Shown one piece after another: positions 35,788 through 44,144 of a DNA stretch of 64,000 nucleotides. Each line of letters begins with the position of its first letter. Position 1 is the stretch's first letter. Where the stretch lies: NCBI RefSeq assembly GCF_005116655.2, contig NZ_CP050698.1:4504001-4568000 (forward strand), in the 5' to 3' direction. The notes under the pieces are model-generated. The model was not told the DNA's origin. It searched no databases and saw only the letters and a list, made by a program, of their open reading frames with translations. The position numbers were made by a program, and so were the translations under genes. Source of the stretch: Desulfosediminicola flagellatus. Its GTDB lineage: Bacteria; Desulfobacterota; Desulfobulbia; Desulfobulbales; Desulfocapsaceae.

Positions 35788-36456
35788 ATGAACGAAAAAG
35801 CCATTAACGACATTCTGGAAGAAGTGCTCAAAAACGTCATTGACCAATTGGGTGACAAAAAGCAGGAACTCTCTGCTGGTAATTCCAGCTGCGAAGCTAT
35901 CCCTGTTGAACTTTCCGCACGACATGCGCATCTGAGTGAAGAAGATTGTCTCGCTTTGTTCGGCGGTCCTCTGACGCATGTGCGTGAACTGTCGCAACCG
36001 GGTCAGTATCTCTGTAAAGAGCGCGTTCGCCTTATCGGTCCGAAAGGTGTTATGGACAACGTCGCCGTACTGGGCCCTGCCCGCAGCAGCTCGCAGATTG
36101 AAATTTCCAAAACTGATGCGCGGATTCTCGGTATTGATGCTCCAGTTCGGCAGTCAGGTGATACAGCAGGAACTCCAGGGATTGTTCTGGCATCTCAGAC
36201 CGGCATCGTAGGACTTGAAGAAGGCGTAATCATTGCCTCCCGTCATATTCACATGTCTCCTGAAGACGCTAAAAAATTTGGTGTGTCCGACAAGGATAAG
36301 GTGAGTGTCCACTTTGACAGCGATCGCCCCTTAACCCTTAGAGATGTACTTGTCCGCGTTCACGAGAGCTTCAAACTCGCAATGCACATAGATCCGGACG
36401 AGGGCAACAGTGCAGGCTGGGACAAAACAGTTTCCGGTAGAATTCACGGTTGCTAA
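35788..36456 (+). CDS. pduL: Phosphate acyltransferase PduL
   Basis: A 222-residue PduL-type phosphotransacylase converting acetyl-CoA and phosphate to acetyl-phosphate, recycling CoA in the shell. The two zinc-binding half motifs are visible: VELSARHAHLSEED and IIASRHIHMSPEDA, with the typical GPARSSSQIEISKTDA between. The N-terminal amphipathic helix INDILEEVLKNVIDQL is an encapsulation-peptide candidate, separated from the core by a Ser/Asn-rich linker. Confidence 0.95.
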   Translation: MNEKAINDILEEVLKNVIDQLGDKKQELSAGNSSCEAIPVELSARHAHLSEEDCLALFGGPLTHVRELSQPGQYLCKERVRLIGPKGVMDNVAVLGPARSSSQIEISKTDARILGIDAPVRQSGDTAGTPGIVLASQTGIVGLEEGVIIASRHIHMSPEDAKKFGVSDKDKVSVHFDSDRPLTLRDVLVRVHESFKLAMHIDPDEGNSAGWDKTVSGRIHGC

Positions 36457-36465
36457 CACGATTAC

Positions 36466-37299
36466 ATGGAGCCAGTTGTGGACTTTACAGCTATTGACCA
36501 AAAAATTCGCGCCCTTGAGAGCTGCATCGAGACGACCATATCGGTGCGCCACGATGAGAAACTCTATGTAGGTGTTGACCTCGGAACCGCATATATCGTT
36601 GTGGTGGTTTTAAACAGCGAGAAAGAACCTGTTGCCTGTGCAATGGAATTTGCCCAGGTAATAAAAGACGGTCTGGTCGTTGATTACATGGGAGCCACAC
36701 AAATTGTCCGCAAGCTGGTCAACCAGTTACAAGATCGTCTGGGTCGCAAACTGACTCATGCAGCCATTGCTGTTCCTCCCGGAACCAATGCAAAAGACTG
36801 CCTCACCCATAGCTATGTGGTTGAAGGCACAGGGCTCGAAGTCACCGGCACTCTTGATGAGCCGACCGCAGCCAACGCAGTGCTTGGTCTTGAAAACGGC
36901 GTCATTGTTGATATCGGCGGCGGCACCACCGGTCTTTCAATTATTGAAAATGGCAAGGTGGTCTACGTTGCCGATGAAGCAACCGGCGGCACCCATCTTT
37001 CTCTTGTTCTGGCAGGTAATCAGCGTATCAGCTTTATCGAGGCTGAAGAGTTAAAAAAACAGACTGAACGCCATGACGATATCCTGCCGATTGTTCGCCC
37101 TGTTGTCCAGAAAATGGCCTCAATCGTCAAAAAGCACATAGCAGGATATGATATTTCTGCAATCCATCTGGTAGGCGGCACCTGCTGCCTAAAGGATATG
37201 GAACTGGTGATGGAAAAAGAGATCGGCAAACCTGTCTATAAGCCGGCTAACCCGTTTCTTGTTACTCCGTTGGGCATAGCCCTGAATTGTCATGCATAA
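36466..37299 (+). CDS. eutJ: EutJ-like actin/Hsp70-fold protein
   Basis: A 277-residue protein of the EutJ family with the sugar-kinase/Hsp70 ATPase fold: phosphate-1 loop YVGVDLGTAYIVVVVLNSE, AVPPGTN, phosphate-2 loop GVIVDIGGGTTGLSII and adenosine motif AIHLVGGTCCLKDME. It is thought to chaperone or reactivate microcompartment enzymes. The start lies 10 bases after pduL; the next gene begins at or just past its stop. Confidence 0.92.
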   Translation: MEPVVDFTAIDQKIRALESCIETTISVRHDEKLYVGVDLGTAYIVVVVLNSEKEPVACAMEFAQVIKDGLVVDYMGATQIVRKLVNQLQDRLGRKLTHAAIAVPPGTNAKDCLTHSYVVEGTGLEVTGTLDEPTAANAVLGLENGVIVDIGGGTTGLSIIENGKVVYVADEATGGTHLSLVLAGNQRISFIEAEELKKQTERHDDILPIVRPVVQKMASIVKKHIAGYDISAIHLVGGTCCLKDMELVMEKEIGKPVYKPANPFLVTPLGIALNCHA

Positions 37300-37309
37300 G
37301 AGTCTCTCT

Positions 37310-37903
37310 ATGGATGTAAATGAATTAGTTCGAACCATTACCCAGGAAGTCCTTAAGCAAATGCAAGCTGGAAGTACCAAGGACTGCATTATGGTTTTAG
37401 CGGAAAAAAACGACATTCTCGCCAATAGCCTGCATGACTGTTTGGGAGATGAGATCGAGATCTGCTATTTCGGCGAGAAGATCCCGAACACAACAATTTG
37501 CAGGTATATATTGCCCTACCTCACCTGCACAGATATGGCTGATCTTGCAGCCGGACGTGCTCACGGACCATATATGACAGAAGTGTTGAATTTGCTGCTT
37601 AAGGGAACTGAAATTGAAACTCTTGAGTTTGAATATACAGAGTACAGCGAAACTGCACCCGGCCCGTTGTTTACCTTATACGAATCGTACCTGACCACCT
37701 TAGCGGGTTTCGGCCTTAAACCGTTTCAGCCGAAAAGACCTGATTACATCCGCTTGTGGCAGACTCTTGTAACCGAAAAGGTGGTCAATGAAGCACAGCA
37801 ACAGGGAGCATCTCTTCTGCAGGTTCCTGTCGCAGCGCAGATAACCCCTCTGGCGGCTGAAACCGCCAAAAATCTGAAAATTACCATTCAGAAATCTCTC
37901 TAA
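37310..37903 (+). CDS. Microcompartment-associated protein of unknown function
   Basis: About 197 residues. An N-terminal amphipathic helix (NELVRTITQEVLKQM) of encapsulation type precedes an alpha/beta region (CIMVLAEKNDILANSL, EIEICYFGEKIP) and a mostly helical C-terminal half. It resembles the uncharacterised "ethanolamine utilization protein" family found in eut/pdu-like loci of Firmicutes, so a shell-interior role is likely. An ATG 6 codons earlier overlaps the eutJ stop and is an alternative start; neither has a strong ribosome site. Confidence 0.72.
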   Translation: MDVNELVRTITQEVLKQMQAGSTKDCIMVLAEKNDILANSLHDCLGDEIEICYFGEKIPNTTICRYILPYLTCTDMADLAAGRAHGPYMTEVLNLLLKGTEIETLEFEYTEYSETAPGPLFTLYESYLTTLAGFGLKPFQPKRPDYIRLWQTLVTEKVVNEAQQQGASLLQVPVAAQITPLAAETAKNLKITIQKSL

Positions 37904-37916
37904 GGATTGAGATCGT

Positions 37917-38180
37917 ATGATTATCTGCAAAGTTGTTGGCAATGTCTGGGCAACCAGGAAAGAGGAAACTCTGAATGGTCTGAAACTGATGATTGTTCGA
38001 CGAACAGACCTGAACACTGACGAAGAGCATGAAACCTTCGTTGCGGTTGACTGCGTAGGTGCAGGCATGGGCGAACCTGTTCTTGTGGTTACAGGCAGTT
38101 CTGCACGTATGGCTATGAGAAATCAGAACTCTCCGGTTGATGCTGCAATTGTCGGTATCATTGATGGCAGCGAAAGCTAA
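37917..38180 (+). CDS. eutN: BMC-P pentameric vertex protein (EutN/CcmL family)
   Basis: An 87-residue vertex protein: MIICKVVGNVWATRKEETLN, KLMIVRR, the VAVDCVGAGMGEPVLVVTGS signature and PVDAAIVGIID near the end. Pentamers cap the shell vertices; it is the only BMC-P gene in the locus. Its end lies 4 bases before the next shell gene. Confidence 0.95.
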   Translation: MIICKVVGNVWATRKEETLNGLKLMIVRRTDLNTDEEHETFVAVDCVGAGMGEPVLVVTGSSARMAMRNQNSPVDAAIVGIIDGSES

Positions 38181-38184
38181 AGGT

Positions 38185-38742
38185 ATGTCTCTCATGGATA
38201 CCCTGGGAATTGTAGAAGCAAAAGGTATTGCGGGCGGTGTCTGGCTGGCGGATGCGATGGTGAAAGAGGCGGATGTCGAACTTGTCCGGGCTTCTACCAT
38301 ATGCTCCGGCAGGTACCTCATTTTTGTAGCAGGTGACCGCGCAGCTGTGGCTACTTCTGTGCAATTTGCGCAGGATTCAGGCCGCTCACTGGTTGGCAGT
38401 TTTGTTATTTCCAATGTCTCTTCGCAGCTGATGGCAGTGTTACAGAGAGACATCGTGACCCACAAAGGCGGAGCACTGGGCGTTATCGAATGTCGCAATG
38501 TCTCATCCGGAGTTGTTGCAGCCGATAGCACAGTTAAAGGTTCTGACATTCAGCTCCTACGTCTTGTTGCCGGACAGGGCATCAATGGAAAATCATATTT
38601 CGTAATTGGCGGCGATGTTGCCTCTGTAGAAGAAGCTGCACAGACTGCCGAATCTATTCTCGGTAAAAATCTGGTGGACGCGGTTGTCATTCCCAGACCC
38701 GACGCCACGGTAGTAGCATCGCTCATTAAAGGATTGAGATAA
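38185..38742 (+). CDS. Tandem-domain BMC shell protein (trimer-type)
   Basis: About 185 residues with two BMC domains: DTLGIVEAKGIAGGVWLADA with ICSGRYLIFVAGDRAAVATS, and ALGVIECRNVSSGVVAADST with SYFVIGGDVASVEEAAQT. The start at 38185 has AAAGG upstream; a Met inside the preceding BMC-P gene is rejected. A Cys in ICSGRY of domain one resembles that of the protein encoded at 42080 and could sit near a central pore, possibly binding a metal cluster (inference). Confidence 0.9.
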   Translation: MSLMDTLGIVEAKGIAGGVWLADAMVKEADVELVRASTICSGRYLIFVAGDRAAVATSVQFAQDSGRSLVGSFVISNVSSQLMAVLQRDIVTHKGGALGVIECRNVSSGVVAADSTVKGSDIQLLRLVAGQGINGKSYFVIGGDVASVEEAAQTAESILGKNLVDAVVIPRPDATVVASLIKGLR

Positions 38743-38745
38743 ACC

Positions 38746-39132
38746 ATGAAAAAGAAACTTGTAGAAGTAAGCACCCTGAAGTCCTACATCTGTGAGGCCA
38801 ATTCCAGAATCTTCGTTGATACAACCATGATCCTGACTCCGGGTGCCAAAGACGAACTGAGCAAGAGAAAAATAGCGATCATTCGCGATACTGTACCTGA
38901 ATTCGCAAGTTGCGGTGCCGCTTCCTGCCCAGCACGACTCTGTGCGGATGGCGTGGAAATGACGAATGACACTCCTGATACAAAGAGTACACAAAGTAGC
39001 GATGACGCTGACATAGAACGATTGTTCTTTGGCGTAGCCGCGATGGTAAAAGAAGAGTTTGGCATTGAAGATCATCAGCAACTGAAAGATATCAGCTGCA
39101 AAATCGTCAAGGCCCTGAAAGAAACACTATAA
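38746..39132 (+). CDS. Small microcompartment-locus protein
   Basis: A 128-residue protein. The N-terminal ~45 residues (VEVSTLKSYICEANSRIFVD, then ILTPGAKDELSKRKIAIIR) resemble the short N-terminal module seen in EutQ/EutT-type microcompartment proteins. A Cys-containing linker (SCGAASCPARLC) and a helical C-terminal part (LFFGVAAMVKEEFG...IVKALKE) follow. It starts 3 bases after the tandem BMC gene. Function unknown; the cysteines could bind a metal. Confidence 0.7.
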   Translation: MKKKLVEVSTLKSYICEANSRIFVDTTMILTPGAKDELSKRKIAIIRDTVPEFASCGAASCPARLCADGVEMTNDTPDTKSTQSSDDADIERLFFGVAAMVKEEFGIEDHQQLKDISCKIVKALKETL

Positions 39133-39191
39133 AGGACATTTGAAAAACTCATTTTTCAAAACCCTCAGCATACATACAACATGGAGATAAT

Positions 39192-39473
39192 ATGATGAAT
39201 GCACTTGGAATGATCGAAACTAAAGGTCTGGTTGGCGCAATTGAAGCAGCTGATGCAATGGTTAAAGCTGCCAATGTGGAACTCGTTGGTCGTGAGCAGG
39301 TTGGTGGTGGTCTTGTGACCGTTATGGTTCGTGGTGATGTTGGTGCAGTTAAAGCTGCTACCGATGCAGGCGCAGCCGCTGCTGATCGTGTTGGCGAACT
39401 GAGAAGTGTTCATGTAATTCCACGCCCTCACAGCGAAGTGGAAGTTATTTTGCCGAAGCAGATCAATAAGTAA
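39192..39473 (+). CDS. BMC-H shell protein (hexamer)
   Basis: A 93-residue canonical hexamer-type shell protein (NALGMIETKGLVGAIEAADA, VTVMVRGDVGAVKAATDAG, VIPRPHSEVEVILPK). It differs from the BMC-H encoded at 35359 at few positions, so the two arose by recent duplication. GGAG lies 5 bases before the ATG-ATG start. It is followed by a terminator, which suggests that an abundant transcript ends here. Confidence 0.95.
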   Translation: MMNALGMIETKGLVGAIEAADAMVKAANVELVGREQVGGGLVTVMVRGDVGAVKAATDAGAAAADRVGELRSVHVIPRPHSEVEVILPKQINK

Positions 39474-39482
39474 GAGTCCTTA

Positions 39483-39529
39483 GGGGTGCAGATCGTTTCC
39501 CCCTTTTGGGTCTGTGCCCCGTCTTTTTT
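39483..39529 (+). terminator. Rho-independent terminator inside the operon
   Basis: GGGGTGCAGA (39483-39492) pairs, with wobbles, to TCTGTGCCCC (39511-39520), followed by GTCTTTTTTATTT. It stands between the second BMC-H gene and the alcohol dehydrogenase gene, so expression of the last five genes should be lower or need read-through. Confidence 0.7.
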
Positions 39530-39581
39530 ATTTACGCAATAACAGTAGTACTTTTAGATATTAGACGTATTGGAGAATCAG

Positions 39582-40691
39582 GTGACACAGTTTTACGGCA
39601 AAACAAAAATCTGCTACGGCGAGGATGCTATGGACTCTCTTGAGCAGCTGACCGCCCGGCAGGCTTTAATAGTTACCGACCATTTTATGGTTAAAACCGG
39701 GTTTGTCGATCGAGTGAAAAGCCATCTTGACCGTAACAATATCCCCAACATTGTCTTTGCCGATGTGGAATCAGATCCTTCCCTGGATACTGTTACCAAT
39801 GGTACACGATTGCTGCTGCAAAACAAGGCTGACCTCGTGATTGCCCTGGGCGGCGGGTCACCAATTGATGCGGCGAAAGCCATGATATACTTTGCGCATA
39901 AGGCCTCTGATGATGTTCTCAAACCGACACTGGTCGCCATCCCCACCACCAGCGGCACAGGATCTGAAGTAACAGATATTTCCGTGGTGACTGACAAGGT
40001 CAAGGAAATCAAGATTCCACTCCGTGATGAGTTGTTGATTCCGGATATGGCTATTCTTGATGCCCGCTTTACCCGTTCACTTCCGCCAGCCATTACTGCA
40101 GCAACAGGCATGGATGTTTTAACGCATGCTATCGAGGCCTACACCTCAAGGCAGGCCAACGCATTCACCTCTATCTATGCAAAGTACGCTATCCGCTACG
40201 TGTTCGATTACCTGTTACGGGCTTATCGCAACGGCGATGACATGGAAGCCAGAGAGAACATGCTTCTTGGCTCCTGCATGGCGGGTATGGCCTTTAATAA
40301 CAGCGGACTTGGAATCACCCATTCAATCGCTCACAGTCTTGGCGGAATTTTCCACGTGCCTCATGGACTTGCCAATGCCGTGATCCTGCCGTATGTCATT
40401 CGCTTCAACAGCTTTGACGTAGGGCTTCGTTATCAGGAAATCGCCCAGATGCTCTCTCTTCCTGCAGCTACAGTTGAAGAAGGAAGCGCAAGTCTCATCC
40501 AGGCCATATTCGACATGAACGAATCTATGGGTATTCCCACCAGAATTGGCTCCCTGAAGATTGAAGAAGATGCCTTCACCAACCACGCTGATGTGATTGC
40601 CCGCAACGTGCTTGAAGATATCTGCACAGGAGGCAATCCACGAAGGCCTTCCCATAGTGATATTCTCAAACTCTTAAAAGAAGCCTGGTAA
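39582..40691 (+). CDS. Iron-containing alcohol dehydrogenase (CutO-type)
   Basis: A 369-residue group III alcohol dehydrogenase reducing acetaldehyde to ethanol and regenerating NAD+ in the shell. It has the nucleotide-binding GGGSPIDAAKAM, TTSGTGSEVTDISVV and the metal-ligand stretch THSIAHSLGGIFHVPHGLAN. GTG at 39582 is chosen because GGAG is placed 7 bases upstream; an earlier TTG overlaps that site. Confidence 0.93.
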   Translation: MTQFYGKTKICYGEDAMDSLEQLTARQALIVTDHFMVKTGFVDRVKSHLDRNNIPNIVFADVESDPSLDTVTNGTRLLLQNKADLVIALGGGSPIDAAKAMIYFAHKASDDVLKPTLVAIPTTSGTGSEVTDISVVTDKVKEIKIPLRDELLIPDMAILDARFTRSLPPAITAATGMDVLTHAIEAYTSRQANAFTSIYAKYAIRYVFDYLLRAYRNGDDMEARENMLLGSCMAGMAFNNSGLGITHSIAHSLGGIFHVPHGLANAVILPYVIRFNSFDVGLRYQEIAQMLSLPAATVEEGSASLIQAIFDMNESMGIPTRIGSLKIEEDAFTNHADVIARNVLEDICTGGNPRRPSHSDILKLLKEAW

Positions 40692-40737
40692 ATTATCAGA
40701 CAAATTGGTGCGTTTTTCGATCAGGAAAGAGGAAGTA

Positions 40738-42063
40738 ATGAGAGAACAAGTAATAGAAAAAATTCGCGAAACCGGTGTTGTCGGTGCTGGCGGTGCAGGG
40801 TTACCCACACACGTGAAAGCAAGCGCCACCGTAGATACCGTTCTGGTCAATGGGGCCTCCTGTGAGCCGCTCCTGATGAGTGATCCGTATCTTATGGAAG
40901 CCGAAATAGATACGGTTATCCGCGGCCTGCATATAGTCATGGACTGTACCGGAGCAAGCAAGGGCATTATCTGCCTTAAGGGCAAACACAGTAAAGCTCT
41001 GGCCACTGTTAAAGCAGCTGTAGCCAAAGACGCCACCGGTCGTCTCGAAGCATTTGAACTGAAAGATTTTTATCCGGCAGGTGATGAACAGGTGCTTGTT
41101 CACGAAGTGCTGGGTAAGACTGTTCCCGAGCGCGGGATTCCGCTTCAGGTCGGGAGTGTGGTCAGTAATGTTGAGTCTCTTTTCAATATCGCCCAGGCAA
41201 TGGAAGGCACCCCGGTAACCCACCGCTACCTGACTGTTACTGGTGATATAAAGAACCCCATGGTGGTAAAAGCCCCGGTTGGCACTCTGGTTTCCGATGT
41301 TCTTGCTTTTGCAGGCGGCCCCACCATTGCTGACTACAAAGTTGTAGATGGTGGCCCTATGATGGGTCGCGTACTTCCGGATATCAACCAGCCGATTACC
41401 AAAACCACCAGTGGTCTTATAGTGCTGCCACCTGAGCATACAGTCGTTGCAGGTAAGATCATGAACCCCGAGAGACTTCGCCGCATTACCAACACGGTTT
41501 GTTGCCAGTGCAGCCGGTGTACAGATCTTTGCCCACGAAACCTTCTGGGCCACTCACTGCATCCACATAAACTGATGCGGGTTCTGGATTCTCAGGTACT
41601 CGACAGCAATATCGCACGGGAAGCACTCCTCTGTTCAGAATGTGGAATCTGTGAGAAATTCGCCTGTCCAATGCAGGTTTCTCCCAGAGAGGTCAATGCG
41701 CAAATCAAGAAGGTACTGATGAGCGAAAAGATCAGCTGGGAAAGTTCAGGAAAAGAACTTACAACCAATCCGTTCAGGAAAATTCGTGCAGTTCCCACCA
41801 GCCGACTTATTCAGCGCCTGAACCTTGGAAAATACGAAGCGCATGCAGGTTACGGCGGCGAAATGACCGCCACCAAAGTAATTCTGCCACTGAGCCAGCA
41901 TATCGGGGCACCCGCCACATGTGTAGTTTCGGTTGGCGATACGGTTGTTACCGGCGACTTGATTGGAGAAATCCCTGAAGGCGCTATGGGTGCAAGAGTA
42001 CACGCCAGTATTGACGGCGTTATAGAATCAATTGCTGATGGCAAAGTAACCATCAAGTCTTGA
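40738..42063 (+). CDS. PduS/RnfC-like iron-sulfur flavoprotein
   Basis: A 441-residue protein related to PduS and RnfC: N-terminal GVVGAGGAGLPTHVK, an FMN/NADH-binding core, two ferredoxin-like sites (CCQCSRCTDLCP and CSECGICEKFACP) and a C-terminal barrel-sandwich (biotinyl-like) domain with ILPLSQHIGAPATCVVSVGD. PduS reduces cobalamin, but no B12 enzyme is encoded here, so it may instead move electrons across or within the shell, for instance to CutD or an external NAD pool (inference). Its start has AGAGGAAG upstream. Confidence 0.9.
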   Translation: MREQVIEKIRETGVVGAGGAGLPTHVKASATVDTVLVNGASCEPLLMSDPYLMEAEIDTVIRGLHIVMDCTGASKGIICLKGKHSKALATVKAAVAKDATGRLEAFELKDFYPAGDEQVLVHEVLGKTVPERGIPLQVGSVVSNVESLFNIAQAMEGTPVTHRYLTVTGDIKNPMVVKAPVGTLVSDVLAFAGGPTIADYKVVDGGPMMGRVLPDINQPITKTTSGLIVLPPEHTVVAGKIMNPERLRRITNTVCCQCSRCTDLCPRNLLGHSLHPHKLMRVLDSQVLDSNIAREALLCSECGICEKFACPMQVSPREVNAQIKKVLMSEKISWESSGKELTTNPFRKIRAVPTSRLIQRLNLGKYEAHAGYGGEMTATKVILPLSQHIGAPATCVVSVGDTVVTGDLIGEIPEGAMGARVHASIDGVIESIADGKVTIKS

Positions 42064-42079
42064 TACTGGAGATATAATT

Positions 42080-42631
42080 ATGGATTTACGAACTATCGGT
42101 TGCGTCGAACTCAATAGCGTTGCCCTCGGGATGCGTGTCGCAGATGAAATGGTCAAGGCAGCAAGTGTAGAGCTGGTAGTGGCTCGCCCGACCTGCCCGG
42201 GAAGATATATTGTTGTTGTTTGCGGAGACACCGGATCTGTACAAAGTTCAGTAGAAGTGGGTCGTGAGATCGCTGCAGATATGGCGGTTGACTGGTTCAC
42301 CATCGCAAGTGTGCATATGGATGTGTTCCCGGCCTTAAGCGGAACCTCGATACTACCAAAGATTGATTCTCTTGGTGTTATCGAAACCTGCACCACAGCT
42401 TCCTGTATTCTTGCAGCCGACGCAGCAGCTAAAGCAGCTGACGTTCAGCTCGTCGAGATACGGATGGCGGCAGGACTTGGCGGCAAGGCCTTTGTTACTA
42501 TGACAGGAGATGTCGGTTCTGTGCAGGCTGCTGTTGATGCTGGTGTTGCCGGTGTCGGTGATGCCGGTCCGGTCCACAGCCATGTAGTTATACCATCGCC
42601 TAGCGAAGAACTTAAGGCGCATTTACTGTAA
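42080..42631 (+). CDS. Tandem-domain BMC shell protein (trimer-type)
   Basis: A 183-residue protein with two BMC domains (RTIGCVELNSVALGMRVADE with TCPGRYIVVVCGDTGSVQSS; SLGVIETCTTASCILAADAA with KAFVTMTGDVGSVQAAVDAG). The PTCPGRY segment in domain one parallels TICSGRY in the protein encoded at 38185, indicating one subfamily, perhaps with a cysteine-lined pore. It lies 16 bases after the PduS-like gene, like PduT after PduS in pdu loci, which supports an electron-transfer pairing. Confidence 0.9.
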   Translation: MDLRTIGCVELNSVALGMRVADEMVKAASVELVVARPTCPGRYIVVVCGDTGSVQSSVEVGREIAADMAVDWFTIASVHMDVFPALSGTSILPKIDSLGVIETCTTASCILAADAAAKAADVQLVEIRMAAGLGGKAFVTMTGDVGSVQAAVDAGVAGVGDAGPVHSHVVIPSPSEELKAHLL

Positions 42632-42750
42632 CCAGTTCCGGTCCGAAAACAGTGTCTTCCATCTAACTCTTCTTTTCAGGATGGAAAGCTAACCATTTAG
42701 CTATGTGCGCGGCCCCACCCCGCGCATGCAGCTTTTTCATGAGAAAAGCT

Positions 42751-43110
42751 ATGTCCGAAAACAACACAGATCAAAAACAGCGCATTATTCAAGAATATGT
42801 GCCGGGTAAGCAGGTGACCCTCGCGCATGTTATCGCGAATCCGCATCGATCAATTTACCTAAAGCTGGGATTGGATGACGAAACCGCTGGTGCCATAGGT
42901 ATCTTGACTATCACCCCATATGAAGGCGTGATCATCGCTGCCGATGTAGCTACGAAATCAGCATCGGTTGAGATCGGCTTTCTTGATCGTTTTGGTGGTT
43001 CGTTACTTCTCGTAGGTGATGTTGCCAGCGTTGAAGCAGCAGTCAGTGAAGTGCTCAATTATTTTAATGATGTACTGCACTATTCCATTGCGGAAATGAC
43101 CCGCTCTTAA
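42751..43110 (+). CDS. PduU/EutS-like circularly permuted BMC shell protein
   Basis: A 119-residue shell protein. The N-terminal RIIQEYVPGKQVTLAHVIANP forms the beta-barrel strand of the PduU/EutS class, and the body has GAIGILTITPYEGVIIAADV and LLLVGDVASVEAAVSE. The start at 42751 is preferred by family length; an ATG four codons earlier is possible and the ribosome site is weak. Hexamers of this class carry a plugged pore. Confidence 0.9.
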   Translation: MSENNTDQKQRIIQEYVPGKQVTLAHVIANPHRSIYLKLGLDDETAGAIGILTITPYEGVIIAADVATKSASVEIGFLDRFGGSLLLVGDVASVEAAVSEVLNYFNDVLHYSIAEMTRS

Positions 43111-43141
43111 GCGAATAGTATCTCAAGCGAGCAATGCCACT

Positions 43142-43564
43142 ATGAAGAAAATGATGTTTATAGGGGAAGCCCTCGTGGGAAAAAGCTCTTTGATTCGTGA
43201 GCTTTCCGGGAAGGAATACACATCCCGTCGAGCGATGGCAGTAGAATACTTTGGGCAGTATATCAACACTCCCGGAGAGTTTATAGAGAACAGACGTTTT
43301 TACCACGCACTCATCACATCTTCTGCCGACTGCGACATTATTGCCTTTGTTCAGGATGCAAGTCGTAAAAGCAGTCTACTCCCTCCCCTATTCGCCTCAA
43401 TGTTCAACCGCAAAGTCATCGGTATTGTTTCCAAGATTGACCATCCAGAAGCCAACATAGAACGCGCTCAACTCTTTTTGCAAAATGCCGGGGTTAAAGA
43501 GTTCTACCTCACAAGCAGCATATTGGGAGAAGGACTTGTTAACCTTCGTCAGATGCTTCAGTAG
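43142..43564 (+). CDS. eutP: EutP/PduV-family small GTPase-like protein
   Basis: A 140-residue Ras-like P-loop protein: G1 GEALVGKSSL near residue 8-17, NTPGEF in the switch region and SKID in the G4 position. PduV localises to microcompartments; EutP has been described as an acetate kinase in one species. It is the last gene of the locus, with no strong terminator immediately after. Confidence 0.88.
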   Translation: MKKMMFIGEALVGKSSLIRELSGKEYTSRRAMAVEYFGQYINTPGEFIENRRFYHALITSSADCDIIAFVQDASRKSSLLPPLFASMFNRKVIGIVSKIDHPEANIERAQLFLQNAGVKEFYLTSSILGEGLVNLRQMLQ

Positions 43565-43879
43565 AATTTTCATTCCCACGATTATACTATGAATTGTGCT
43601 TAAATTACGGATCAGATAGACATCTTCACTTCTCAAGTTTTCGCATCCAGCAATCCTCGTCAACCTCACTACCGCTCTCTGAACTATGCGGGAGTAAGCT
43701 CTTTTCATGCTTCATTTACCCTGCCAACCTCAATACATGATTAGATAGTAGTATCAACGCCTAGACTGTCCGGAAATGGAGCAACTTTTTTGGTTGTTTT
43801 TGAAATCTTCTTGAGCCACGGGAAAAACTAAAAGACATAGCCAATTCCGACCTTGCCTTCAAACTACGAAATGCAGAAT
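43565..43879. other. Spacer after the choline locus
   Basis: No gene is seen. CCTAGACTGTCCGGAAAT near 43762 resembles the end of the CTAG-type MITE and may be a degenerate copy end. Confidence 0.35.
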
Positions 43880-44019
43880 TACCATTTCTTTCTGCGTTTG
43901 AGCCTGAAGCCAGCAAGACCAGCTAAGCCCGTGCCAAACAAAAGCAGTGTGGCTGGCTCTTGAACTGGTTGGTTCAAATCGGCGGTAATGCTATCGTTAA
44001 GGAAAGCACCTCCAGCCAT
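43880..44019 (-). pseudogene. PEP-CTERM gene remnant
   Basis: The minus strand encodes a PEP-CTERM sorting tail: QEPATLLLF, a glycine/leucine membrane segment and FRLKRRKKW before a stop at 43880. The upstream part is only ~15 residues and reading through the membrane segment needs a frame change, so this is a decayed fragment of a gene like the one at 44145. Confidence 0.45.
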
Positions 44020-44026
44020 AGAGTTA

Positions 44027-44056
44027 AAAGCAGAGCATCCTTGACTCTGCTTTTTT
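44027..44056. terminator. Rho-independent terminator
   Basis: AAAAGCAGAG (44027-44035) / CTCTGCTTTT (44045-44054) with a 9-base loop, followed by a T-run on the plus strand and T-rich on the minus strand. It lies downstream of the PEP-CTERM gene at 44145, which it could end. Confidence 0.6.
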
Positions 44057-44144
44057 GTTTTAACTTCATTTCATACATTAAACTCAACAAAAAATGCCAA
44101 TCCGTTTTCAGGGGAGCCATCTAAACTTTGATTGCTGCTTTTGC

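Noticed and set aside
40738..42063. RnfC of a complete Rnf complex
   Set aside because: No other rnf genes are adjacent; the placement beside a tandem BMC gene inside a microcompartment locus fits a PduS-like role better.
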